Source: Klebsiella pneumoniae
GTDB taxonomy: Bacteria > Pseudomonadota > Gammaproteobacteria > Ga0077536
Length of the DNA stretch: 39,188 nt
Assembly: GCA_945876945.1 (NCBI GenBank)
Contig: CAMCQE010000023.1
Location: 1-39,188, forward strand
Direction of reading: 5' to 3'
Part shown: piece after piece, positions 18,765-27,125 of the stretch
Layout: every line of letters begins with the position of its first letter
Position numbering within the stretch: position 1 is the first letter of the stretch
The notes under the pieces: generated by a model
What the model was told of the DNA's origin: nothing
What the model saw: the letters and a program-made list of their open reading frames with translations, nothing else
Databases searched by the model: none
Translations under genes and position numbers: made by a program

Positions 18765-20027
18765 ATGCGCAGGATTGGGTTAATGACGCGGCAAACGCCT
18801 GACCGGCTGGGACCATTGCTGCTCCTCCTCGGGCTGGTGTGCAGCCCGTGTGCGCGCGCTGAAGCGCCGAGCTATCGGGAGATAGTGCAGAGCCTCGCCA
18901 ATGCGCCACTCGAGCAACGGCGCCTGTTTGCGTCGATGGCGCTGGAGTCATTGATTCAACGCCATGAGCAGGAAGCAGCGCGCGCCGCCCGTGGCAAACC
19001 CGGCTGGCAACGCGGCATGCGTTCCTACATCAGCAAGCTGCGGGCGGTGATGGGGCGAGTCCCAAGGTCTGAGTCGGTGGTGCTGGTGGCGGACGGCAAG
19101 GGCGAGGTCCGGATGATTGTTGACCACGGCCAGATCATGCTGGCAGCGCCGAATTTGGCCGGGCAGGGCGCTTTTGAGCGCGAGGTGTCCGGCGCCTGGT
19201 GTGCACAAACCGCCTGCGAGTCGGCGCCCGCGCCGACGGTGGAGGCCGCCTTGGATCAGCCTGAATCGGCCGACTCGCCGGCCGCCCCGGTGCAGACTTT
19301 CCCGGCGACCGAGTCGCTTCCCGGCGAGCCCGCTGTGCTGGCCGCGCCGCCGCTGGCCGCCACGCAGCCCCAAGCGCCTGCCGGCGTCGAGGCCCCCTAT
19401 GTCGCGGCTGGTGCGCTGGATGCCGGCGCAGTGCCCCGGCCGCCCGCTTTGCCGGCGCCTGCGTCACCAGCCGCCATGCCCGCCGGCGGGGCAGCGCTGG
19501 TGGTACGCGAAGACCGTGTGATCGAACCTCGGGAGCCACCGCCCCGCCCTCGCGAAACGCTGAAACTGACGCCTGCGCCGATCAGTCCGTCGCCGGAACC
19601 TGCGCCTGCCGCGGCCTGGTCCTTCAGCGATCGCGCGCCGCCGCTCTATACCGCGGGGGATGGGCTGCAGTGCGCGTTCGAGGACTCGCGGCATCTCAAA
19701 ATCAAACAGGCGTCCTGCGCGGCGGTGATGAAAGAACTTCGCCAACTGGCGAGCGCCCTGCAGCAGCAGTTGGCCAGAGGAGGCGCGATGGACTGGGCGC
19801 GTTTTGCGCTGGTGCCCGAGGGGCTGGACGCTCCCGTGCGAGTTGCCGGTACGCCGGGGGCCGCGCTGAGTCTGCGTTTGCCCTATCTCCGGGCCGCGCC
19901 CCTGGTGCTTGCCGGCGCTGTGCCCTGGCTGCAGGGGCGTTTGAGCCGCACGCCGGTGGCCTATCGGATCGTGGCCCCGGAAGCCCTCAGTTATCTCGTG
20001 CCAGAGGTCGCCGCCGCCGGGCAGTAG
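18765..20027 (+). CDS. Secreted Pro/Ala-rich protein of unknown function
   Basis: I do not recognise the family. The protein has up to 420 residues, with a signal peptide (LLLLLGLVCSPCARA) close to the N-terminus. A conserved-looking region (about 35-140) has basic and amphipathic character, a long Pro/Ala-rich spacer (about 145-300) follows, and a compact C-terminal part (about 305-420) starts with GDGLQCAFEDSRHLKIKQ. Two cysteines near 146-151 and two near 315-335 could form disulfides in the periplasm. It starts at ATG 18765, directly after the Nudix gene stop; ATG 18783 is an equally good start and puts the signal peptide nearer the N-terminus. Codon use is like the neighbours, so it is a real gene translationally coupled to the fusion enzyme. 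Confidence 0.75.
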   Translation: MRRIGLMTRQTPDRLGPLLLLLGLVCSPCARAEAPSYREIVQSLANAPLEQRRLFASMALESLIQRHEQEAARAARGKPGWQRGMRSYISKLRAVMGRVPRSESVVLVADGKGEVRMIVDHGQIMLAAPNLAGQGAFEREVSGAWCAQTACESAPAPTVEAALDQPESADSPAAPVQTFPATESLPGEPAVLAAPPLAATQPQAPAGVEAPYVAAGALDAGAVPRPPALPAPASPAAMPAGGAALVVREDRVIEPREPPPRPRETLKLTPAPISPSPEPAPAAAWSFSDRAPPLYTAGDGLQCAFEDSRHLKIKQASCAAVMKELRQLASALQQQLARGGAMDWARFALVPEGLDAPVRVAGTPGAALSLRLPYLRAAPLVLAGAVPWLQGRLSRTPVAYRIVAPEALSYLVPEVAAAGQ

Positions 20028-20066
20028 GCCGCTGGTGCCCTGAACGCGAGGCGCGGCGGCGATGGT

Positions 20067-20960
20067 TTAGTGGGATTGATTAAACGTCTGTCGCTGCAGG
20101 AAGGGTTCGCGCTCTTCAATTGCCACCTCCAGCGCTTCCCGCACCTCCACCAGATCCTGCGGTTCCAGTTCGAGATAAATCGCGCTGGTTTGGGCGGTGT
20201 GTTTCCCGGCGACGGTCTGCTCGCCATAAAGCTGGTCCACTAAATCTTCGGCCACATGCCCAATGGCGATGAGGGTAGGAGACAAGCCCTGCATGTCCTC
20301 TCGCGCGGAAATGAGCGCCTCGCTGTCGTGGTGCGCGCGGGTGGCGGCAATCAGTTCCCGCGGCATGCCCCAGTTCCGTCCCAGCAAGGCACCGACCAGC
20401 GCGTGGCTGCAGCCATGCCGACGATTCTCCATCACCACACGGTTAAAGCCCGCTTCGTCGGCTTCGGCGAGTGTCGTCAGATAGTCGGGAAAGCGTCGGA
20501 GCATCAGCGGCATCGCCGCATCATGGAAGAGCGCATAGGTATAGGCCGCGTCCGGCGAGGTGCCGCGCAGGCTTTTGGCCAGCAGGCCGGCACCGAGCGC
20601 CGAGTGGCCCGCGCGGCGCCAGAAACCCTCCAGCCACCTCTGGGGAAGTCCTTGGCTGAGCTGGCTTTTGAGCGCCACCGAAATGGCGATGCAGACGATA
20701 TTGCGGGTGCCGAGATGGGTCACGGCTTGTGGCACGCTGTCGAGCCGGCGTGCGGGCCGGTACAGCGGCGAGTTGGCGAGTTTGATCGCCGCCGCCGACA
20801 TCCCGACATCGGCCGCGATCAGCTGAGATAAGACATGGAGGTCCGGCAGATCTTTTTGGGCCTCCACCATCACGGCAGCCAGTTGTTCAGGACAGGCTGG
20901 GATGTCGATGCTGCCAATGAGCTTGGTGAGTTCTTGATTCGAAGCTTCGGGATTCGTCAT
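20067..20960 (-). CDS. HDOD domain protein
   Basis: This 297-residue cytoplasmic protein consists mainly of one HDOD domain, about residues 10-215. It opens IPACPEQLAAVMVEAQKD and includes LVSQLIAADVGMSAAAIKLAN-type helices and the family's LGTRNIVCIAISVAL segment. The histidine/aspartate pairs of true HD phosphohydrolases are mostly missing, as is normal for HDOD, so it is probably a signalling adaptor rather than an enzyme. No GGDEF, EAL or receiver domain is attached. ATG 20960 is chosen because GAGGATG lies directly upstream; the longer frame to 21014 is not supported. It is divergent from the SDR gene across 187 bases, where I see no clear promoter. Confidence 0.85.
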   Translation of the reverse strand: MTNPEASNQELTKLIGSIDIPACPEQLAAVMVEAQKDLPDLHVLSQLIAADVGMSAAAIKLANSPLYRPARRLDSVPQAVTHLGTRNIVCIAISVALKSQLSQGLPQRWLEGFWRRAGHSALGAGLLAKSLRGTSPDAAYTYALFHDAAMPLMLRRFPDYLTTLAEADEAGFNRVVMENRRHGCSHALVGALLGRNWGMPRELIAATRAHHDSEALISAREDMQGLSPTLIAIGHVAEDLVDQLYGEQTVAGKHTAQTSAIYLELEPQDLVEVREALEVAIEEREPFLQRQTFNQSH

Positions 20961-21147
20961 GTCATCCTCAAGATGGCTTACCTTAGGGGGCTTGGGTGAA
21001 GAGCAGGGCGTCATGCCGCGCGCTCGTTTAGCGGCGCTATGGCTGATTCTATTGAGCCAAATTCAGGGCGAGCAAGCCATTCGGAAAGACCGGCCACGCA
21101 CCCTTTCCAAACCCCGAGAGCGGGCGGACGTAGTGAGGAACCCCAGC

Positions 21148-21900
21148 ATGCGACTGACAAACAAACGAATCGTCATCACCGGCGCCAGCAGCGGCATCGG
21201 GCGGGCGATGGCGCTGGCCTGCGTGCGCGAAGGCGCGGCAGTGGTGCTCAACTACCGGCGCTCCGCGCAGGCCACCGACGCGCTGGTCGCCGAGATTGTG
21301 GCCGGTGGCGGACGGGCCTACGCGCTCGGCGCCGATGTTGCCGATCCGCGTGAGGTGGAGGCCCTGGTCGCGCAGGCCAGCGCGCGCCTTGGCGGGCTGG
21401 ATGGCTGGTGCAATGTCGCCGGCGCCGACATCCTTACCGGCGCCGGCGCGCAGCTGTCTGACCTCGAGAAACTCGCCTGCCTGATTGACACCGATCTGCG
21501 CGGCACGATGCTGTGTTCCTGGGCTGCTGCCCCCATCCTGCGCGAGCATCGCGGCTGCGTGCTCAATACCTCGTGGGATTTGGCGCTGCGGGGGATGGGC
21601 GGGCGTAACCCGGAAATGTTTGCCGCCGTGAAGGCCGGGGTCACCGGCTTTACCCGTGCCCTGTCGCGCACGCTCGCGCCCGAGGTGCGGGTGAACGAAA
21701 TCGCGCCGGGCTGGATCGCCACTGCCTTTGCCGAAGAGGCGATGGACCCCGTCTACCGCGCGAACGTTGAGGCCGCCACGCCCCTGGGGCGTTTTGGTCA
21801 GGTGAACGATGTGGCGCAGGCGGCCGTGTTCCTGCTGTCGGATGAAGCCGCGTTCATTACCGGACAGACGCTGAAGGTGAACGGCGGCCTGTCGAGTTAA
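21148..21900 (+). CDS. Short-chain dehydrogenase/reductase family protein lacking the catalytic tyrosine
   Basis: This 250-residue classical SDR fold has the cofactor motif TGASSGIG (11-18), NVAG (89-92), the catalytic-region Ser S142, and the C-terminal PGWIAT and GQTLKVNGG signatures. The YxxxK active site instead reads FAAVK: F158 occupies the tyrosine position and K162 is kept (codon TTT at the Phe). The tyrosine donates the proton in the standard mechanism, so ordinary dehydrogenase activity is doubtful; a binding or non-redox role is possible. ATG 21148 has GAGG about 9 bases upstream and gives the usual N-terminus; the open frame back to 20959 is shadow. Convergent with egtB, 3 bases between stops. 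Confidence 0.88.
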   Translation: MRLTNKRIVITGASSGIGRAMALACVREGAAVVLNYRRSAQATDALVAEIVAGGGRAYALGADVADPREVEALVAQASARLGGLDGWCNVAGADILTGAGAQLSDLEKLACLIDTDLRGTMLCSWAAAPILREHRGCVLNTSWDLALRGMGGRNPEMFAAVKAGVTGFTRALSRTLAPEVRVNEIAPGWIATAFAEEAMDPVYRANVEAATPLGRFGQVNDVAQAAVFLLSDEAAFITGQTLKVNGGLSS

Positions 21901-21903
21901 GGC

Positions 21904-23148
21904 TTAGTCGTCTGCGAAGTCCCGGGCCAGCCGCAGGCCGGCAAATTGCCAGCGCTGATGCGGATAGAAAAAATTGCGGTAGCTCACCCGCGTGTGGCCT
22001 GGCGGCGTCGCGCAGCACCCGCCGCGCAGTACCAGCTGGTTTGCCATGAACTTGCCGTTGTATTCGGCGACCACGCCGGACAAGGGCCGAAAGCCGGGGT
22101 AGGGCGAATAGGCGCTGCTGGTCCACTGCCAGACTTCGTCAAACAGCTGCTGGAGCCCCGCAATTGCGGGATTCGCCGGGCGCGGATGACGCGCGGCCAG
22201 CGGGGCGTTGTCTGCCGGCGGGTTTGACTGCCGTGCGGCGTGTTCCCATTCAAATTCGGTTGGCAGCCGGGCACCGGCCCAGCGCGCATAGGCGTCTGCC
22301 TCATAGAAACTCAGGTGACACACCGGCGCATCGGGCGGCAGGGGGCACCAACCGCCGAGCGTGAACGCCTCCTGTCCTTGTGCATCCCGCCAGTAGGCGG
22401 GATAGGTCCATTGCTCGCGCTGCACGGTAGACCAGCCGTCGGCCAGCCAATGCGCGGGATTGCGATAGCCGCCGTCGCTGACAAAAGCCAGAAACTCCCG
22501 GTTGGTCACTAACCGATTGGCGATCGAAAAAGGCGCCAGATATTGCTGATGCTGCGGACGCTCGTTGTCGAAAGCGAACGTCGGCGCTGAAGTGCCCACC
22601 TCGACCACGCCGCCGGCGTATGCCAGCCAATGCAGCGGGGTTTCGATGTCGGTGATGGGCGGCAAGTCGCGATAGACCGGCCCCAGCGGGTTGCACGCAA
22701 ACAGGTGCTTGAGGTCCATCAGCAGCAGTTCCTGATGCTGCTGTTCGTGATGCAGCCCCAGTTCAATGAGGCCCAGCACGCTCGCGGGGAGTGCATGGCT
22801 GAGCGCCTGCAGGATCCGGGCATCAATCGCCGCCCGGTAGTGCATGACTTCGGCGAGCGAGGGCCGCGTGATGAGACCGCGCTGCGGACGGGCGAATTGC
22901 GGTCCCACGCCCTGATAGTAGGAATTGAACAGCACCCTGAAGCCGTTGAAAGGCGATTGATACGCCGGGTCCAGCGTTTCCAGTACGACGGTCTCGAAAA
23001 ACCAGGTGGTGTGTGCCAGATGCCATTTGGCGGGACTGGCGTCCGGCATCGACTGCGCGCCAGCGTCTTCGGCGGAGAGCGGGGCGATCAGATTTTCGCT
23101 GTCGCGCCGCACCGCCCTGAACCGTTCGGCCAGCAGGGCGTTCATCAT
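21904..23148 (-). CDS. egtB: Ergothioneine-type sulfoxide synthase EgtB
   Basis: This 414-residue non-haem iron enzyme has an N-terminal DinB-like domain with the three-histidine iron site (WHLAH, H46; LHHEQQH, H134 and H138), followed by an FGE-sulfatase domain (about 190-410). The latter has the C-terminal VLRGGCCATPPGHTRVSYRN segment. EgtB uses oxygen to join a thiol donor to hercynine (trimethyl-histidine). Length and motifs match proteobacterial EgtB. No egtD (histidine trimethyltransferase) is in the window, so the pathway must be completed elsewhere or the substrate differs. Its ATG overlaps the stop of the NRDE gene as ATGA. It is last in the mltD-arsM-apt-NRDE-egtB run. Confidence 0.88.
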   Translation of the reverse strand: MMNALLAERFRAVRRDSENLIAPLSAEDAGAQSMPDASPAKWHLAHTTWFFETVVLETLDPAYQSPFNGFRVLFNSYYQGVGPQFARPQRGLITRPSLAEVMHYRAAIDARILQALSHALPASVLGLIELGLHHEQQHQELLLMDLKHLFACNPLGPVYRDLPPITDIETPLHWLAYAGGVVEVGTSAPTFAFDNERPQHQQYLAPFSIANRLVTNREFLAFVSDGGYRNPAHWLADGWSTVQREQWTYPAYWRDAQGQEAFTLGGWCPLPPDAPVCHLSFYEADAYARWAGARLPTEFEWEHAARQSNPPADNAPLAARHPRPANPAIAGLQQLFDEVWQWTSSAYSPYPGFRPLSGVVAEYNGKFMANQLVLRGGCCATPPGHTRVSYRNFFYPHQRWQFAGLRLARDFADD

Positions 23149-23933
23149 GCGTCAAGGCGCCGGATCGCGCTGGCGTCTACCGCGTAGCGGCTTTCGCCGG
23201 TCACCGCACAGCCGGCGTTGTAGCGGCGTTCAACGAACAGCATTTGACCATCGGAACGGCGTAGCACCACGGTTGAACATCGCGTGCCATAGCTGCTGCC
23301 GTCGATAAAAATGGGCGCGAGGAGTCGCTCGCGGTCGAGGCCGACACCGGTGTCGGGCAGCATCGCGTCGGCCGGTTGTTCGCGGTCGCGCAACACCTCA
23401 AGCAGGGCGGCGGCGAGCGCTTCGCCGTTCAGATGGCGCACACGCTGGTAGGCGTTTTTGAGGCGCGTGAGTTTGGGCCATTCGTCGTCAAGTGCGCCGT
23501 TAGACAGCCCGTAGAGGCCGGCAGGTAGCGCGGTGGGGCGGGCGTCACGGTTAGACCAGTTACCGAGCCCCTGATGGTCGGCCACGATGAGATTCACGCC
23601 CGCGTAATCGCGCGCCCTCGGATTGAGGCTGTGCGCATAATCGAGCGGTCCCATGTGGTGTTGTTTGAGGAAGTCCGGGACTAGAAACCCACGGGAGCGA
23701 TTGCCGGCGCCGGGGTGCGCACTCCGCACATTGGTGACGGCCGCGAAGCGACCTTTCTCATCAACCCCCAGCCAGGTGCCGCCGGCTTCCAGATCGCGAC
23801 CGGCCAGCAACTGCGGGTGCTCCGCCCAAACCTCAGCCGGCGCAGTGGGGCGGCTGTGAAATTCGTCGCGGTTGGCCGCGACGACGAGGTCATATTCGGC
23901 GTGTTCGCCAAACGCGACGATTAACACGCACAT
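23145..23933 (-). CDS. NRDE/TANGO2 family protein
   Basis: This 262-residue protein of the NRDE family opens with MCVLIVAF, carries the name-giving AANRDEF at residues 18-24, and continues LAGRDLEAGGTWLGVDEKGR and VTNVR. The family is related in fold to N-terminal nucleophile hydrolases (C2 would be the nucleophile after Met removal). Its animal member TANGO2 has been linked to haem and lipid handling; the bacterial function is unsettled. It begins 22 bases after apt and overlaps egtB by four bases, so coupled expression with egtB is likely. Confidence 0.88.
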   Translation of the reverse strand: MCVLIVAFGEHAEYDLVVAANRDEFHSRPTAPAEVWAEHPQLLAGRDLEAGGTWLGVDEKGRFAAVTNVRSAHPGAGNRSRGFLVPDFLKQHHMGPLDYAHSLNPRARDYAGVNLIVADHQGLGNWSNRDARPTALPAGLYGLSNGALDDEWPKLTRLKNAYQRVRHLNGEALAAALLEVLRDREQPADAMLPDTGVGLDRERLLAPIFIDGSSYGTRCSTVVLRRSDGQMLFVERRYNAGCAVTGESRYAVDASAIRRLDA

Positions 23934-23955
23934 GACGGTCGGCGTCCGGGTTCGA

Positions 23956-24471
23956 TCAGAAATGCAGGAGCGAATGCACGCGGCAGTCGCCGAGTGCGGC
24001 GCGGCCGTTCAGAAAATCGAGCTCGATGACGAACGCGCAGCCCAGCACCGTCGCGCCAGTCAGCCGCACCAGCGCCAGGCTGGCCGCAGCGGTGCCTCCG
24101 GTCGCCATCAGGTCGTCCACCAACAGCACTCGGTCGTTCGCTTCCAGCGCATCCTGATGAATTTCCAGCGTGGCGGAGCCGTATTCGAGGTCGTAGGCCA
24201 CGCTGTGCGTGGCCGCCGGTAGTTTGCCCGGCTTGCGCAAGGGCACAAAGCCAACGCCCAGCGCGGCCGCCACCAGCGTGCCGAAAATAAAGCCGCGTGC
24301 CTCCATGCCGGCAACGGCGGTGACCCCTGCGTCGCGAAACGGTAGGGCGAGGGCGTCGATCGCGACCTTCAGGGCCACTGGGTCGCGCAGCAGGGGCGTC
24401 AGGTCTTTAAAAAGAATGCCGGGCTTGGGGAAGTCGGGAATGTCGCGAATGCGGGAAGTGATGATGTCCAT
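23956..24471 (-). CDS. apt: Adenine phosphoribosyltransferase
   Basis: This 171-residue purine-salvage enzyme makes AMP from adenine and PRPP in the cytoplasm. It opens with [21 protein letters not shown], typical of Apt, has [10 protein letters not shown] and [12 protein letters not shown], and the PRPP-binding loop [14 protein letters not shown]. Length matches the family (about 170-180). ATG 24471 gives the canonical N-terminus with AAAGAG upstream; the open frame to 24780 overlaps the methyltransferase gene and is rejected. It lies 37 bases after the arsenite-methyltransferase-like gene and 22 bases before the NRDE gene, within one minus-strand run. Confidence 0.95.
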   Translation of the reverse strand: MDIITSRIRDIPDFPKPGILFKDLTPLLRDPVALKVAIDALALPFRDAGVTAVAGMEARGFIFGTLVAAALGVGFVPLRKPGKLPAATHSVAYDLEYGSATLEIHQDALEANDRVLLVDDLMATGGTAAASLALVRLTGATVLGCAFVIELDFLNGRAALGDCRVHSLLHF

Positions 24472-24508
24472 GACGAGCTCTTTCAATTCAGGGATGGGCG
24501 GGAGTGGC

Positions 24509-25561
24509 TTAGCAGCAAGCCCCGATGGGCGCGCCATTGGCACTCTCGGCGTCGAAGGGCAGGAGAGTACCGCAACCTTCAAAGATGCCGTAGTGCGTGC
24601 TCCAGTCGCCATGGAAGTCGAAGTGTGGCTTGAGCCTTGTTTCGTGCAGCATCCGCCAGGTGTTGCCACACACGAGATGCATCTTGCCGCGCGTGAAAAC
24701 GTGATGCTTGTCGAGCGTAAAGCTTGCGGCTGCGTCTTCCACCGTGCCGCGATAGACCACGGCCTGACCGTAATCTTCACAGGCCGGTTCCAGCGCTGGC
24801 AGCTTAAACAGGCGCCAGGTGGCTGAATAAAAGCGGATCGGTGCGACTTTCTCCGCGATTGTTTCTTCGGTCACCGCCACCGGTCGGTCTTCGACGAGTC
24901 GCGGGTCCAGGAAACCGGCGCTGCGGGCGAGGGTGATGAAGTCGTTCCAGTACAGCGCACCGCCCAGGCATTCGCCGTAGAGCACCGGCTCGGCGGCCAG
25001 CGATGCGGGCACGCGGCGGTCGGCATAGATGTCTGCGAAATAGAATTCCCCGCCGGGTTTCAGCAAGCGCCAGGCATTGCGCAGCACCGCGCCTTTATCG
25101 AGCGCAAGATTGATCACGCAGTTGGAGATGATGAGGTCGAAGGACTCGTCTGCCAGCGGCAGCGCTTCCAGCGTCTCCAGATAGCCGTGATGAAAGGCCA
25201 CGTTGGACTGCGGATATCCAAACCGCTCCCGGTGCCAGTCAAGGTGACGGCGGGCAACGTCCAATTGGGCTTCCGTCATGTCCACGCCGACGACCGCGCC
25301 ATCGGCGCCCACCAGTTGGGCCAGTGCGTAGCAGTCACGGCCGCTGCCTGAGCCCAAATCAAGCACGCGCAGTCCCTTGATGGCGGGCGGACAGACCAGC
25401 CCGCAACCGTAATACCGCGCCAGCACTTCATCGTGCACGTTGGCCAGCGCGCGGCGATAGCGCGCCGGGAGTGGGGTGTCGGTGGTGCAGGCCGAGGTGC
25501 GCAGGTCTTGGGTGCGCTGAATGATTTCACCGTAGTAATGCTGAACAGACTCGTGCGTCAC
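24509..25561 (-). CDS. arsM: AS3MT-like arsenite S-adenosylmethionine methyltransferase
   Basis: This 350-residue enzyme starts with [20 protein letters not shown]. The SAM-binding motif is [11 protein letters not shown], and [12 protein letters not shown] lies downstream. The four cysteines used by ArsM/AS3MT to bind and reduce arsenic are in place: C25 (TSAC), C53 (YYGCGLV), C148 (SNCVINL) and C198 (GECLGGA). From memory the whole layout, including the C-terminal region, is closer to animal AS3MT than to the short bacterial ArsM. The chain ends in vicinal C349-C350. The family methylates As(III) to volatile or less retained forms. There is no arsR, arsC or arsB nearby; it sits between mltD (14 bases upstream) and apt, an unusual setting. 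The specific metalloid substrate is inferred. Confidence 0.9.
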   Translation of the reverse strand: MTHESVQHYYGEIIQRTQDLRTSACTTDTPLPARYRRALANVHDEVLARYYGCGLVCPPAIKGLRVLDLGSGSGRDCYALAQLVGADGAVVGVDMTEAQLDVARRHLDWHRERFGYPQSNVAFHHGYLETLEALPLADESFDLIISNCVINLALDKGAVLRNAWRLLKPGGEFYFADIYADRRVPASLAAEPVLYGECLGGALYWNDFITLARSAGFLDPRLVEDRPVAVTEETIAEKVAPIRFYSATWRLFKLPALEPACEDYGQAVVYRGTVEDAAASFTLDKHHVFTRGKMHLVCGNTWRMLHETRLKPHFDFHGDWSTHYGIFEGCGTLLPFDAESANGAPIGACC

Positions 25562-25575
25562 GGGGCGGCCTCGGC

Positions 25576-27000
25576 TCAGGAGGGTTGAGAAACGACGATT
25601 TCCTGACCCGGCTGGAGTTCCTGTTTCCGCTTGAGGCGGTTCCAGGTCAAAAGCTGGTCAACGGAGACCTTGAACTGGCGCGAAATGGTCCACAGCGAAT
25701 CGCCCTGTCGGACTCTGTAACGTTTGGGCGCTGCCGCCACCTGACGCTGCGCTTTGCCGACTTTGCTTTTGGGTGCAGGCCCCTCGGTGAGCACAATGCG
25801 TTGGCCGGGCTGTAGCTTGCTGTTGGCCTTGAGACCGTTCAGCGCTGCGAGTTTGTCGACGTTGAGTTGGTGTTTGCGGGCGATAGTCCACAGCGAATCC
25901 CCGCGTTTGACCGCATAGGCGGGGCCGGTAGCCACCACGACGGGCCGGGGCTTCGCGTCCGGCGCCAGGCTGGGAATCGGGCTTGCGGGCAGGGTTGCGG
26001 CCAGTTGTTGGGCGGCCTCAAGACTGGATAGCGGCACCAGCACGCGCGGATTCGGCGCAGGCCCGGTATGACCGCGTCGCCAGCCCGCGTTCAATAATCT
26101 GAAGTCGTTCGCGGGCAGATTGAGCCGTTGGGCAAACTGGCGCAGATCGGTGGGGCGTTTGAGTTCGACGGCCGCAAAATGCGCCGCTGAGGCTTGTTCC
26201 GGAAGCGTCACGCCATAGCGCCCCGGATTGCGCACCACTTCAGACAGCGCCAGCAGGCGCGCGACCATCGACCGCGTTTCGGCGCTGATATCCAGAGACC
26301 AGACATCCACCTTGCGATTGTTTCGGCGTTGCCTGGCAACCGCGCGCTCGATCGTGCCCCAGCCCGCGTTATACGCCGCAACCGCCAGCAACCAGTCGCC
26401 GCCGAAGCGTTGCTGGAGCGTTTGCAGATATTGCAAGGCGGCATCGGTCGACTGCACGACGTCGAGTCGGCCGTCGTACCAGGCATTGAGTTCCAGACCG
26501 AGTTTGTTGCTGGTCCCACTCATGAACTGCCACAGGCCGGCGGCACCATAAGGCGATTTCACGCTCGGGTCGTAGCCGCTTTCGATAACAGGCAGGAGCG
26601 CGAGTTCGCCTGGCAGGTCGCGCTTTTCGAGTTCGCTCGTGACATGAAAGATGAACGGTTGGGCGTTGTTGGCAACGCGGGCGAGGTATTTGGGATTTTC
26701 TCGCAACCATTTTAATTCCCGCGCTACTTCGGGTCGCTCGCTAGCCGTCAGGCTGAACTGCGTGCGGAGCGAGGCCCACACGTCGTCGGTATCAGCGACG
26801 CTGGCCGCAGTGGGATTGTGGGGTTTTGCGATCGGCGTGGGGGCATAACCCTCGGGGCGCTGGACCAGCCTGCTCTCGACCGGGGCGGTGACCTTTTGCG
26901 CCTGTTCGCCGCCCTTTAGTAAGCCTTCGCTACAGGCACTCAGCATGAGGGCGCAAAAGGCCATCGCGGCGGTTCGCGAGTATCGAGAATAACCTTGCAT
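25576..27000 (-). CDS. mltD: Membrane-bound lytic murein transglycosylase D
   Basis: This 474-residue lipoprotein has a signal ending in lipobox LSAC (Cys 23). An SLT/goose-lysozyme-like domain (about 115-260) contains PVIESGYDP, with the catalytic Glu, then SPYGAAGLWQFM and AVAAYNAGWG. Two C-terminal LysM peptidoglycan-binding repeats follow (about 360-405 and 428-472). It cleaves glycan strands with 1,6-anhydro product formation at the outer-membrane inner face. It is divergent from the YafS-like gene. In E. coli and relatives gloB (glyoxalase II) lies in this gap; here the 125-base gap has no such gene. It heads the arsM-apt-NRDE-egtB run, the next start being 14 bases beyond its stop. Confidence 0.94.
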   Translation of the reverse strand: MQGYSRYSRTAAMAFCALMLSACSEGLLKGGEQAQKVTAPVESRLVQRPEGYAPTPIAKPHNPTAASVADTDDVWASLRTQFSLTASERPEVARELKWLRENPKYLARVANNAQPFIFHVTSELEKRDLPGELALLPVIESGYDPSVKSPYGAAGLWQFMSGTSNKLGLELNAWYDGRLDVVQSTDAALQYLQTLQQRFGGDWLLAVAAYNAGWGTIERAVARQRRNNRKVDVWSLDISAETRSMVARLLALSEVVRNPGRYGVTLPEQASAAHFAAVELKRPTDLRQFAQRLNLPANDFRLLNAGWRRGHTGPAPNPRVLVPLSSLEAAQQLAATLPASPIPSLAPDAKPRPVVVATGPAYAVKRGDSLWTIARKHQLNVDKLAALNGLKANSKLQPGQRIVLTEGPAPKSKVGKAQRQVAAAPKRYRVRQGDSLWTISRQFKVSVDQLLTWNRLKRKQELQPGQEIVVSQPS

Positions 27001-27125
27001 GGCCGTATGCTAGGCACCGCACTTTTGGCGCGTCAACCCGAAGGTCCGTCGCCAGGCCTTCCCGGTTGCCGCTGAGACCTCGATTTTGGAACCTTCAGGA
27101 GCTTGTTTGGACAGGCGCAAAACCA

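Noticed and set aside
24509-25561. Methyltransferase as the missing EgtD or an ovothiol N-methyltransferase for egtB
   Set aside because: The four AS3MT cysteines and the AS3MT-like layout fit arsenite methylation; EgtD belongs to an unrelated methyltransferase family.
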